64,000 nucleotides of DNA from Nonomuraea soli (GTDB taxonomy: Bacteria > Actinomycetota > Actinomycetes > Streptosporangiales > Streptosporangiaceae), in the NCBI RefSeq assembly GCF_013761175.1, contig NZ_JACDUR010000001.1:434001-498000 (forward strand), read 5' to 3'. Positions 1-8,545 of this stretch are shown in pieces. The position numbers and the translations under genes are program-made. The notes beneath the pieces were generated by a model. That model worked only from the letters and a program-made list of their open reading frames with translations, did no database searches and was not told the DNA's origin. Numbering within the stretch: position 1 is the stretch's first letter; every line of letters begins with the position of its first letter.

Positions 1-695
1 GTAAGAGCGAGATCCTCCTCGGCGGCCCGGAAGGCCGCCACGCGGCGACCGTACGGCGCCTGCGCGCGGGAGAGAGGGTCGACCTCACCGACGGCGCGGG
101 CGCGGTGGCCGAGTGCGTCGTCGCCGAAGAACGCAAGGACTCCCTCCTGCTCGACGTGCTGAAGACCTACGACACGCCACCGCCCGGCCCCCGCCTGGTG
201 GTCGTCCAGGGCCTGCCGAAGGGCGACCGCGGCGAACTGGCCGTGGAGATGATGACCGAGGTCGGCGTCGACGTCATCGTGCCCTGGGCGGCGGCCAGGA
301 GCATCACCCAGTGGAAGGGCGAGCGGGCGGCCAAGGCGCTGGGCAAGTGGCGGGCCACGGCGCGGGAGGCGGGCAAGCAGGCGCGGCGCTTCCACCTTCC
401 CGAGGTGACGGAGCAGGCCTCGACGGTCCAGGTCGTGCAGCTGCTGCGGAAGGCCGCGCTGGCCGTGGTGCTGCACGAGGAGGCCGACATGCGGCTGGCC
501 TCGGTGGAGTTGCCCGCGGAGGGCGACATCGTGCTCGTGGTCGGGCCCGAGGGCGGCGTCGCGGGTGAGGAACTGGCGGCCTTCACCGGCCAGGCCGGGG
601 CCGTACCCGCTCTTCTCGGCACGACGGTGCTCAGGACCTCGACGGCGGGGGTGGCGGCGGCGTCCGTGCTGCTCGCGCGCACCGGACGCTGGTAG
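1..695 (+). CDS. rsmE: 16S rRNA (uracil-1498-N3)-methyltransferase RsmE, 5' partial
   Basis: This is a SPOUT-family methyltransferase that makes m3U1498 in 16S rRNA. Reading starts at base 3 and stays open from the window edge; about 230 residues are present and the family is usually about 240-250, so only the extreme N-terminus is missing. The PUA-like N-terminal part is followed by the SPOUT fold. Visible hallmarks are VVVQGLPKGDR, the glycine-rich knot segment VVGPEGG, and the C-terminal LLGTTVLRTSTAG, which form the SAM-binding trefoil knot. An ATG at 105 gives a shorter reading frame but would remove part of the PUA domain. The next gene is convergent, so rsmE ends a rightward unit. Confidence 0.93.
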   Translation, partial: KSEILLGGPEGRHAATVRRLRAGERVDLTDGAGAVAECVVAEERKDSLLLDVLKTYDTPPPGPRLVVVQGLPKGDRGELAVEMMTEVGVDVIVPWAAARSITQWKGERAAKALGKWRATAREAGKQARRFHLPEVTEQASTVQVVQLLRKAALAVVLHEEADMRLASVELPAEGDIVLVVGPEGGVAGEELAAFTGQAGAVPALLGTTVLRTSTAGVAAASVLLARTGRW

Positions 696-706
696 ACCCC
701 CTGACG

Positions 707-1339
707 TCAGCCGCTCGGCTGCACCAGGGGGCTGTAGAACTCACTCGGCTCCGGCGTCAGGGGCGGCTCCTCGGGAGGGCACTCCTCGACCGGGCACGTA
801 GCCTCGGGCTCGACGGTCTCGCTGGGCGTGGGGGTCGGACTCTCCTCGGGGCAGTCGTCGGCCGCGTCCTGCTCCTGCGTCGGGCACGTCGGCGTCGGGC
901 TGGCCGAGGGAGGCGACGGCTTGGTGGTCGAACCGGCCGTCTGCGGCGCCTTGACGGGCTGCGTGGGCGCGACGACCTCGGGCGTGGCCACGGAGTTGAC
1001 CGGAGGCGGGTTCTGCTCCGACTGCGTGCGCTCGGAGCGCTTGGGCCTGGAGGTGGACTCCGAGCTGGGCGTGGGTTTGACGTCGTCGGTCCAGTTCACC
1101 ACGGTGGTGACGACGCTCTCCCGCCACTCGGGGACGATCATGACGACGGAGGCGGCCACCAGCACGGCGCTCGCTCCCGCCGCACCGGCCCGCCACCAGA
1201 ACAGGTTCCTGACACCGCGCCGCGCGATGCGGTCGCGGATGATCTCGAGACCTTCGGGAGACGGAACCACCTGATCCGCCTCCGCGCGGAGTACACGGCG
1301 CAGAATGTCGCCGTGCTCGTCGGGGCGTAGGTGGCTCAT
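707..1339 (-). CDS. Sigma-factor-linked membrane protein with a Pro/Thr-rich outer tail
   Basis: The protein has 210 residues: a charged cytoplasmic N-terminus (about 1-45), one membrane segment (about 49-70), and a long low-complexity Pro/Ser/Thr/Glu tail containing four cysteines in TCP and ECP contexts. Its start overlaps the stop of the sigma-factor gene by four bases (ATGA), so the two are translationally coupled. The layout matches a membrane partner or anti-sigma-like protein of an ECF-type sigma factor. I see no zinc-binding HxxxCxxC anti-sigma motif, so a direct anti-sigma role is inference only. The tail probably sits outside the membrane in the cell wall. Confidence 0.7.
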   Translation of the reverse strand: MSHLRPDEHGDILRRVLRAEADQVVPSPEGLEIIRDRIARRGVRNLFWWRAGAAGASAVLVAASVVMIVPEWRESVVTTVVNWTDDVKPTPSSESTSRPKRSERTQSEQNPPPVNSVATPEVVAPTQPVKAPQTAGSTTKPSPPSASPTPTCPTQEQDAADDCPEESPTPTPSETVEPEATCPVEECPPEEPPLTPEPSEFYSPLVQPSG

Positions 1340-1959
1340 GTGAGGTTCTCCAGGACGGAACGCAGGGCTGCCATGCCACGTGCGGTGTGGCTCTTGACCG
1401 CCCCCTTGCTGATGCCCATGGCATGGGCGATCTCAGCTTCTGACAGGTCCCCGTAATACCGCAGGACCAGGGCCTCCCGCTGCCGGGCAGGCAGCGAACG
1501 CAGGGCCTCGATGACGGCTGAGCGCTCCAGCTCGCCGATGGCGCCGTTCTCGGCGCTCGGCGCGTCGGGCATGCCCTTGGGTGCGTACTTCTCGACGACC
1601 GCGCGGTGACGCAGCACGGAACGGGACCGGTTGACGACGGATTGTCGCAGGTAGGCCAGTGCCTTGTCGGGGTCACGGAGGCGGCGCCACGCCCCGTGCA
1701 GGGCCACGAAGGCGTCCTGCACGACTTCCTCCGCGGTCGCTATGTCGCGCACGAGCAACACAGCGAGACGCACTAATGACCGAAAGTGTGCGCTGTAGAG
1801 CGCGGTCACGGCCATGTCGGCGTCCCAACCGACGGGCACCGCTCCCAACGACCTGTCGGCCAGCAGGGTTTCGGTGGTCACATCAGTGGGACGCGCGGCC
1901 TTCCCAGAGGGTTTACGCTCATCTGGTCCAAGCGGCTTTCCTGGTTCCTTAGGGTGCAT
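1336..1959 (-). CDS. SigE-like ECF RNA polymerase sigma factor
   Basis: This is a sigma-70 family extracytoplasmic-function factor of 207 residues. Region 2 is visible around residues 50-115 (YSAHFRSLVRLAVLLV, then EEVVQDAFVALHGAWRR). Region 4 lies around 150-205 (LPARQREALVLRYYGDLSEAEIAHAMGISKGAVKSHTARGM read in parts), with a clear helix-turn-helix. The first about 48 residues are a charged extension not usual in the family, so an internal start at the MAVTALY methionine is possible. No strong ribosome site precedes the ATG at 1959. It is co-transcribed with the membrane protein at 707-1339, its likely control partner. Confidence 0.85.
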   Translation of the reverse strand: MHPKEPGKPLGPDERKPSGKAARPTDVTTETLLADRSLGAVPVGWDADMAVTALYSAHFRSLVRLAVLLVRDIATAEEVVQDAFVALHGAWRRLRDPDKALAYLRQSVVNRSRSVLRHRAVVEKYAPKGMPDAPSAENGAIGELERSAVIEALRSLPARQREALVLRYYGDLSEAEIAHAMGISKGAVKSHTARGMAALRSVLENLT

Positions 1960-2097
1960 GACCCGGTCGTGTCCTCGACAGGTGGCCTCGCCCGACCCTG
2001 AATCGTCTTATTTGTCGGTGAAAGTTCGGGTGAAAGTCTCGCACACCCACCCTAACCGCGGGGATCATCGAAAGCGATTACCGATTGGCAACGGCGA

Positions 2098-2103
2098 TAA
2101 GGT
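2098..2103 (+). promoter_or_regulatory. -10 box of a probable leaderless promoter for the HIT gene
   Basis: TAAGGT lies six bases before the GTG start at 2110, leaving no room for a ribosome site, so transcription probably starts at or next to the start codon. No good -35 box is visible. Confidence 0.5.
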
Positions 2104-2109
2104 CTTGTC

Positions 2110-2454
2110 GTGAGCGACTGTCTGTTCTGCAAGATCGTGGCCAAGGAGATCCCCGCGACCGTCGTCTACGAGAGCGACCGGGCGCTGGCCTTCCGTGACA
2201 TCAACCCGCAGGCCCCGACCCACGTGCTGGTCATCCCGAAGCTGCACGTCGCCAACGCCGTCGAACTGGCCGACGCCGGCGACGGCCTGGCCGACGACGT
2301 GCTCAGGGCCGCGCACGCGGTGGCCGAGCAGGAGGGCGTCTCCGAGGGCGGCTACCGGATCGTCTTCAACACCGGCGCCGACGCCGGTCAGACGGTCTTC
2401 CACGTGCACGCGCATGTTCTCGGCGGGCGAAGCCTGACCTGGCCGCCCGGCTAG
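2110..2454 (+). CDS. HIT family nucleotide-binding hydrolase
   Basis: This is a histidine-triad protein of 114 residues, a normal full length for the HINT branch, which hydrolyses nucleoside phosphoramidates and similar adducts. The N-terminal CLFCKI gives two zinc-type cysteines (C4, C7). DINPQAPTHVLVIPK is the conserved core strand. The active site VFHVHAHVLGG carries the triad His98, His100 and His102. The GTG start at 2110 has no ribosome site but sits directly after a -10 box, as in a leaderless message. It lies just upstream of phoH, the common actinobacterial order. Confidence 0.9.
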   Translation: MSDCLFCKIVAKEIPATVVYESDRALAFRDINPQAPTHVLVIPKLHVANAVELADAGDGLADDVLRAAHAVAEQEGVSEGGYRIVFNTGADAGQTVFHVHAHVLGGRSLTWPPG

Positions 2455-2540
2455 AAACCCACGCGACCTTCCCCCAGCTCCTCGATACGATGGGGGAAGA
2501 AGAACCTGACCGAGGAGGCACAGGCCAGACGGGCCTGCCC

Positions 2541-3611
<1,071 letters not shown>

Positions 3612-3675
3612 CCGGGCACGTACGGCACGCGCTCCGGGGCGCGACCGGGCAGCGCGGCGCACGGGGGGAGCGCTC

Positions 3676-4140
3676 ATGAGCATCGAGATCAACAACGAGT
3701 CCGGGGTGGAGGTCGACGAGGAGCGCCTCGTCGGCCTGGCCGCCCACGTGCTGGCCGAGATGGACGTCAATCCGCTCGCGGAGTTGTCGATCATCGTGGT
3801 CGACGAGGACGTCATGTCCGAGCTGCACGAGAAGTGGATGGGCGAGCCCGGTCCCACCGACGTGCTCTCCTTCCCGATGGACGAGCTGCGTCCGGGCGGC
3901 GGCGCCCGCGGCGATGGCGAGGGCCCGGCCGATCCGGCGCTGCTGGGTGACGTGGTGCTCTGCCCGACGGTGGCCGAGAAGCAGGCCAAGGAGGCCGGGC
4001 ACAGCACCCGCGACGAGCTTGAGCTGCTGTGCACGCACGGCATCCTGCACCTGCTCGGCTACGACCACGCGGAGCCCGAGGAGCACAAGGAGATGTTCGG
4101 CCTGCAGGCCAAGCTGCTGGAGTCGTGGCGAGCCCGATGA
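3676..4140 (+). CDS. ybeY: Endoribonuclease YbeY (rRNA maturation factor)
   Basis: This is a zinc-dependent endoribonuclease for 16S rRNA 3'-end maturation and 70S quality control. It has 154 residues, the normal size. The diagnostic motif [11 protein letters not shown] supplies the three zinc ligands His121, His125 and His131. A short acidic/glycine-rich insert (about 72-86) interrupts the middle. GGGGG at about 3662 precedes the ATG at 3676. The stop overlaps the ATG of the CorC-like gene (ATGA), so the two are coupled, and phoH is just upstream; the phoH-ybeY-corC order is conserved in many bacteria. Confidence 0.95.
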   Translation: MSIEINNESGVEVDEERLVGLAAHVLAEMDVNPLAELSIIVVDEDVMSELHEKWMGEPGPTDVLSFPMDELRPGGGARGDGEGPADPALLGDVVLCPTVAEKQAKEAGHSTRDELELLCTHGILHLLGYDHAEPEEHKEMFGLQAKLLESWRAR

Positions 4141-5429
4141 ACGGCTGGTTGCTCTTGGCCATCGTGCTCGTCGTGTGCGGTGGCCTGATCGCGAGTGCCG
4201 AGACCGCGCTGTCGCGGATCTCGCGCGTGCGCGCGGAGGAGTTCGTCCGTGACGGCCGGCCGGGCGCCAAGCGCCTGCAGGCCATCGTCACCGATCCGCC
4301 GCGCTACCTGAACCTGCTCCTGCTCCTGCGGCTGAGCTGCGAGCTGGTGGCGACGGTGATCGCCGCCTCCCTCTTCATCGACCTCATGGGCGACCAGGGC
4401 TGGGCCTACGTGACGGCCGCGGCGGTCATGGTCGTGGTCAGCTATGTGATCGTCGGCGTCTCGCCGCGTACTCTGGGCCGCCAGCACGCCGAGCCGATCG
4501 CGCTGGCCAGCGCCCCGGTGGTCTACGTCCTGACGAAGATCTTCGGCCCGCTGCCCACGCTGCTCATCCTGCTGGGCAACGCGGTGACGCCGGGCAAGGG
4601 CTTCAAGGAGGGTCCGTTCACCTCCGAGGCCGAGTTGCGTGACCTGGTCGACCTGGCCGAGGAGCGCCGGGTGATCGAGCCCGACGAGCGCGAGATGATC
4701 CACTCGGTGTTCGAGCTGGGTGACACGCTGGTGCGCGAGGTGATGGTGCCGCGCACCGACATGGTCTTCATCGAGCGCGGCAAGAGCCTGAACCAGGCCT
4801 TGTCGCTGGCGCTGCGCAGCGGTTTCTCGCGTGTTCCCGTGGTGGGCGAGAACGAGGACGACGTCATCGGCATCGCGTACCTGAAGGACATCACCCGGCA
4901 GGTGCACGAGTCGAGCGCGGGCGCCGAGCGGGTCGACTCCGTCATGCGTCCGGCCAGCTACGTGCCGGAGAGCAAGCCGATCGACGAGCTCCTGCGCGAG
5001 ATGCAGGCGCGCCAGATCCACGTGGCCATCGTGATCGACGAGTACGGCGGCACGGCCGGCCTGGTGACGATCGAGGACATCCTGGAGGAGATCGTCGGTG
5101 AGATCACCGACGAGTACGACCAGGAGGCTCCGCGCGTCGAGGAGCAGCCCGACGGAGCGTTGCGGGTGACCGCCCGCATGCCCATCTACGAGCTGGCCGA
5201 GCTGTTCGGCACCGAGATCGAGGTCGACGACGTCGAGACCGTCGGCGGCCTGCTGGCGCACGCCCTGGGCCGGGTGCCGATCGCGGGTTCCGAGGCGGAG
5301 GTGGCGGGGCTCAGGCTGACGGCTGAGAGCCTGGCGGGCCGCCGCAACCGGATCAGCACGGTCCTGGTACGGCGAGCGGTCCACGAGGATGACGACGAAC
5401 CCGTCGAAGCCTCCGCACAGCAGGATTAA
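4137..5429 (+). CDS. CNNM/CBS-domain membrane protein (CorC/HlyC family)
   Basis: The protein has 430 residues. An N-terminal DUF21/CNNM membrane domain with about four helices (1-150) is followed by a tandem CBS pair (about 205-330; [11 protein letters not shown] and [20 protein letters not shown]) and a C-terminal CorC_HlyC domain (about 345-420). Relatives are tied to magnesium/cobalt efflux or resistance; some are annotated as hemolysins without direct evidence. The CBS pair probably senses adenine nucleotides. The ATG at 4137 overlaps the ybeY stop by four bases; a longer open frame back to 4029 is only a shadow of ybeY. Confidence 0.92.
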   Translation: MNGWLLLAIVLVVCGGLIASAETALSRISRVRAEEFVRDGRPGAKRLQAIVTDPPRYLNLLLLLRLSCELVATVIAASLFIDLMGDQGWAYVTAAAVMVVVSYVIVGVSPRTLGRQHAEPIALASAPVVYVLTKIFGPLPTLLILLGNAVTPGKGFKEGPFTSEAELRDLVDLAEERRVIEPDEREMIHSVFELGDTLVREVMVPRTDMVFIERGKSLNQALSLALRSGFSRVPVVGENEDDVIGIAYLKDITRQVHESSAGAERVDSVMRPASYVPESKPIDELLREMQARQIHVAIVIDEYGGTAGLVTIEDILEEIVGEITDEYDQEAPRVEEQPDGALRVTARMPIYELAELFGTEIEVDDVETVGGLLAHALGRVPIAGSEAEVAGLRLTAESLAGRRNRISTVLVRRAVHEDDDEPVEASAQQD

Positions 5430-5483
5430 TCGGCATCAAGCGTTCTACAAGCGGATTGCAAGGGGGGTCGGCCACTCTCTTCT

Positions 5484-5509
5484 CAGACGCCCTGTGCGGT
5501 GGGCGTCTG
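5484..5509 (+). ncRNA. Perfect 9-bp hairpin after the phoH-ybeY-corC unit
   Basis: CAGACGCCC at 5484-5492 pairs perfectly with GGGCGTCTG at 5501-5509 around an 8-base loop. It could be the terminator of the upstream operon (no T-run follows, only a G-run) or the first stem of a structured leader or small RNA. Confidence 0.45.
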
Positions 5510-5564
5510 GGGGGGAGTCCAAGGGCCGGGAGGGGTTCGCGGCCCGAGGACGATCCTGGGGGGT

Positions 5565-5582
5565 GAGCAACGAGAGTTGCTC
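5565..5582 (+). ncRNA. GNRA-capped 7-bp hairpin
   Basis: GAGCAAC at 5565-5571 pairs with GTTGCTC at 5576-5582 and the loop is exactly GAGA, a GNRA tetraloop. Such loops are typical of functional folded RNA rather than of simple terminators. It lies between the hairpin at 5484 and the terminator at 5589. Confidence 0.45.
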
Positions 5583-5588
5583 GACGAC

Positions 5589-5621
5589 TAAGGGTGCTCT
5601 CGCCTGGCGAGGGCACCCTTA
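5589..5621 (+). terminator. Strong intrinsic terminator-like hairpin
   Basis: TAAGGGTGCTCTCGC pairs with GCGAGGGCACCCTTA around a CTG loop: a 15-bp stem with one T-G wobble. AAGCGTTTATT follows, a modest T-rich tail. It ends the structured region that follows corC. Confidence 0.7.
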
Positions 5622-5680
5622 AGCGTTTATTGGCGAGTGTGGTGGATTGCCTCTTTCGGCAGCTGGGCACATGGTTGATC

Positions 5681-6313
5681 GTGAATCGGGGACTTTGGAG
5701 CACACTCGCCTGCGCTGCGTTGCTTCTGGCGGGTTGTACAAGCGGGGGCGGCCAGTACACCGACGGCGAGGTGCACCAGGAGCTCGTGCGCCTGCGTCAG
5801 ATGCTCAACCGAAGCCCGGCGCTGCCCGACGGCTTCTCCGACAAGGCCCAGCCGGCGTGGAAGCCGCCCTTCGCGGCGGGGAGCCGTGCCTGCCGTGCCA
5901 TCCTGCAGGCGACCTCGGGGCACGCGCCGCCGCGCGCGATCATGGCCCAGGCGGCGGTCACCTACGAGGGCGACCTGCTCGGCGAGCTGGCGGCGGTCGG
6001 GCTGGCGTCGTACACGGGAGGCGAGGCCGACTGGCACATGCGCGACCTGGGCAAGGCGCTCGACGGTTGCGCGTCGCTGGCCTCCGGCTCCGGCACGTCG
6101 CTGCCGATGAGGGACCTGCCGCTGCCCGTGCTGGGCGACGGCGTCGACGGTGCGGTGGCCAGGCAGGCCAGGGGCAGGCTCAACGGCTATCCGTACGCGC
6201 TGAACCTGATGCTGGTGCGTTCGGGCGACACGATCATCTCGATCGTGCACACGGGGCTGTCGAAGGTGGATTCCAAGCGCACCCAGCAGCTGGCGCGCTC
6301 GTTCCTCAAGTAA
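5681..6313 (+). CDS. Putative lipoprotein of unknown function
   Basis: From the GTG at 5681 the protein starts MNRGLWSTLACAALLLAGC, a short signal peptide with a lipobox (LLAGC) at Cys19, so it is probably exported and lipid-anchored. The mature part of about 190 residues has no family I recognise; it carries several Cys and Ala/Gly-rich helices. The start is uncertain: no good ribosome site is seen, and TTG 5675 or GTG 5642 are in-frame alternatives. It sits between corC and the cytidine-deaminase-like gene, with 11 bases to the latter, so they may be co-transcribed. Confidence 0.7.
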   Translation: MNRGLWSTLACAALLLAGCTSGGGQYTDGEVHQELVRLRQMLNRSPALPDGFSDKAQPAWKPPFAAGSRACRAILQATSGHAPPRAIMAQAAVTYEGDLLGELAAVGLASYTGGEADWHMRDLGKALDGCASLASGSGTSLPMRDLPLPVLGDGVDGAVARQARGRLNGYPYALNLMLVRSGDTIISIVHTGLSKVDSKRTQQLARSFLK

Positions 6314-6324
6314 TCTGGGCTCTC

Positions 6325-6639
6325 ATGGATCCCGAAGACAGCAAGATCATTACCCTGGCCCGCGCCGCCCGCGCGCGCAACGGTTCCGCGCAGGGCGCGG
6401 CCGTGCGCGACGAGACCGGCCGCACCTACTCCGCCACCAACGTGGAGCTCGCTGCGCTGCGCCTGTCGGCGCTGCAGGTGGCGGTGGCCATGGCGGTCTC
6501 CAGCGGCGCCGAGTCGCTCGAGGCGGCGGCGCTGGTCAGCGGCGGCGACGGCCCGAGCGCCGACGACGAGGCCGTCGTGCGCGAGCTGGGGGCCCAGACG
6601 CTGCTCGTGGCGGGGCCCGACGGCGAGCTGCGGAGCTGA
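6325..6639 (+). CDS. Degenerate cytidine deaminase-like protein
   Basis: The protein has 104 residues with the fold pattern of homotetrameric cytidine deaminases (SATNVELAALRLSALQVAVAMAVSSG in pieces), and it sits in the usual place of cdd between corC and era. The zinc site is gone: the expected Cys-Ala-Glu is replaced by Leu-Ser-Ala-Leu and the distal PCxxC by acidic residues (SADDEAVV). It is therefore unlikely to deaminate cytidine. A non-catalytic role is inference. ATG 6325 is the only sensible start; a longer frame upstream is a shadow of the lipoprotein gene. Confidence 0.75.
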   Translation: MDPEDSKIITLARAARARNGSAQGAAVRDETGRTYSATNVELAALRLSALQVAVAMAVSSGAESLEAAALVSGGDGPSADDEAVVRELGAQTLLVAGPDGELRS

Positions 6640-6694
6640 CCTCGATGATCGACTGTCCGGCCTGCCCGAGCAGGAGCAGGAGCTGGAGCCGACG

Positions 6695-7168
6695 ATGATG
6701 GCGATGTCCCCCTACCTGGCAGGCCTGCGCGCGGAGGTCGGCTCACGGCTGCTGCTGCTCCCCTCCGCGGCCGGATTCGTCTTCGACGAGCACGGCAGGC
6801 TGCTGGTCGCCCGGCACGCCGACACCGGCCTGTGGGCGCCGCCCGGCGGCAGCATGGACCCCGACGAGAGCCCGGAGGACACGGTCGTGCGCGAGCTGGC
6901 CGAGGAGGTCGGCGTCGAGGCCGAGGTGCGCGGGCTGATCGGCGTGTACGGCGGGCCGGACTTCCGCACCGTCTACCCCAACGGCCACGAGTGCGCCTAC
7001 GTCATCGCCGCGTACGGCTGCGCCGTGGTCGGCGGCACACCGATGCCCGATCGTGACGAGATCCTCGAGGTCAGGTGGGCGGGCGAACACGAGGCGGCGG
7101 GGCTGCTCATGCCCGCCTGGACCACCCATGTGCTGCCCGCGGCCTTCAGCTGGTGGGACAATCATTAG
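6695..7168 (+). CDS. NUDIX hydrolase
   Basis: This is a diphosphate hydrolase acting on nucleoside-diphosphate-linked substrates; the exact substrate is unknown. It has 157 residues. The full Nudix box G-x5-E-x7-REL-x-EE-x-G is present at about residues 49-71 (starting GSMDPDE), so it should be active with Mg2+. Two adjacent ATGs (6695, 6698) and a third at 6704 are possible starts. The stop abuts the GTG of era with no gap, so it is probably in one transcript with era. Confidence 0.9.
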   Translation: MMAMSPYLAGLRAEVGSRLLLLPSAAGFVFDEHGRLLVARHADTGLWAPPGGSMDPDESPEDTVVRELAEEVGVEAEVRGLIGVYGGPDFRTVYPNGHECAYVIAAYGCAVVGGTPMPDRDEILEVRWAGEHEAAGLLMPAWTTHVLPAAFSWWDNH

Positions 7169-8071
7169 GTGACCTCTGAACATCGAGCCGGATTCGCCTG
7201 TTTCGTCGGACGGCCCAACGTGGGCAAGTCCACGCTGATGAACGCCCTGGTCGGCCAGAAGGTGGCGATCACCTCCAACAAGCCGCAGACCACCAGGCGC
7301 GCCATCAGGGGCATCGTGCACCGGCCTGACGCCCAGCTGGTCATCGTCGACACTCCCGGCCTGCACCGGCCGCGCACGCTCCTCGGCGAGCGTCTCGACA
7401 GCCTGGTGTTGTCGACGCTCACCGAGGTCGACGTGATCGGTTTCTGCGTGCCCGCCAACGAGAAGGTGGGCAAGGGCGACCGTTTCATCGCCGACAAGCT
7501 CACCGCGGTCAAGAAGACCCCGGTGGTCGCCGTGGTCACCAAGTGCGACCTGGCCTCCCGCGAGCAGATCGCCGAGCAGCTGCTGGCCGTCTCCGAGCTG
7601 GGTGAGTTCGCCGACGTCGTGCCGGTCTCCGGCGTGTCGGGCGACCAGCTCGACATCCTCGGCGACGTGCTCATCAAGCACCTTCCCGAGTCGCCGCCGC
7701 TCTACCCCGACGGCCAGCTCACCGACGAGCCCGAGCAGGTCCTGGTGGGCGAGCTGATCAGGGAGGCCGCGCTGGAGGGCGTGCGCGACGAGCTGCCTCA
7801 CTCCATCGCGGTGGTGGTCGACGAGATGCTGCCCCGCGAGGGGCGCGACGACCTGCTCGACATCTACGCGCACATGTTCGTCGAGCGGCCCTCGCAGAAG
7901 GCGATCGTGATCGGCCGCAAGGGCGAGCGCCTGCGCGAGGTCGGCACCACGGCGCGCAAGCAGATCGAGGCGCTGCTCGGCACCCGCGTCTACCTCGACC
8001 TGCGCATCAGCGTGGCGAAGGACTGGCAGCGCGACCCGAAGCAGCTGCGCCGGCTCGGTTTCTACGACTGA
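7169..8071 (+). CDS. era: GTPase Era
   Basis: This is a ribosome-assembly GTPase that binds the 3' end of 16S rRNA. It has 300 residues, full length. G1 is GRPNVGKST (residues 14-22), G3 is DTPGLH and G4 is TKCD. The C-terminal KH domain includes VIGRKGERLREVGTTAR. The GTG start follows the NUDIX stop directly. Its 3' end overlaps the convergent membrane-protein gene by 65 bases. Confidence 0.96.
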   Translation: MTSEHRAGFACFVGRPNVGKSTLMNALVGQKVAITSNKPQTTRRAIRGIVHRPDAQLVIVDTPGLHRPRTLLGERLDSLVLSTLTEVDVIGFCVPANEKVGKGDRFIADKLTAVKKTPVVAVVTKCDLASREQIAEQLLAVSELGEFADVVPVSGVSGDQLDILGDVLIKHLPESPPLYPDGQLTDEPEQVLVGELIREAALEGVRDELPHSIAVVVDEMLPREGRDDLLDIYAHMFVERPSQKAIVIGRKGERLREVGTTARKQIEALLGTRVYLDLRISVAKDWQRDPKQLRRLGFYD

Positions 8072-8465
8072 TCGCCAGCACGGCGCAGAGCGTCGCGACC
8101 AGCGAAGCACCCAGCGCCGCGTAGCAGCCGGGCTGGATCACCGTGCCGACCGTCAGCCAGTTGCCCAGCCGCAGGTCGACCGCGCCGGTGGCGTGCACCA
8201 GGTAGAGCACGACCAGCACCCCCGCGGCCAGCGCCGGCACGGCGGCCAGGCCCGTGAGCAGGCGGCGGCCCGCGTAGGCGCCCGTCGCGCCCAGGGCGAT
8301 CACGATGATGCCGCAGATCAGGACGAGCAGCCCGAGAGGGTTCTCCAAAGCGCGCTCCTGGGCGAAGGAGCCGCTGATGATGGTCGTGCCCGCCTCGATG
8401 GCCACCCAGGGCAGGGTGGAGCAGTAGACGAGCACCACACCGGCGACGACGACGAGCAAGGCCAT
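8007..8465 (-). CDS. Small four-helix membrane protein of unknown function
   Basis: The protein has 152 residues with four predicted membrane helices (about 1-16, 45-65, 72-92, 112-132) and a basic, Ala/Ser-rich cytoplasmic tail. No family is recognised. The tail is read antisense across the last 65 bases of era, so the two mRNAs can pair. The hydrophobic pattern supports real coding; the C-terminal boundary is less sure because that part is constrained by era on the other strand. Confidence 0.65.
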   Translation of the reverse strand: MALLVVVAGVVLVYCSTLPWVAIEAGTTIISGSFAQERALENPLGLLVLICGIIVIALGATGAYAGRRLLTGLAAVPALAAGVLVVLYLVHATGAVDLRLGNWLTVGTVIQPGCYAALGASLVATLCAVLAISRRNRAGAAASGRAASPSPR

Positions 8466-8545
8466 GACACAACCCTAGGTCGCGTACGGCCCGACAGCCA
8501 GGGCATGACACCGTGGCACGCACGCCGGAGTCCGATGCCGGGGGT

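Noticed and set aside
2018-2037. Direct repeat GTGAAAGT-TCGG-GTGAAAGT upstream of the sigma gene
   Set aside because: Two 8-base copies might be an operator, but nothing ties it to a factor and chance is not excluded.
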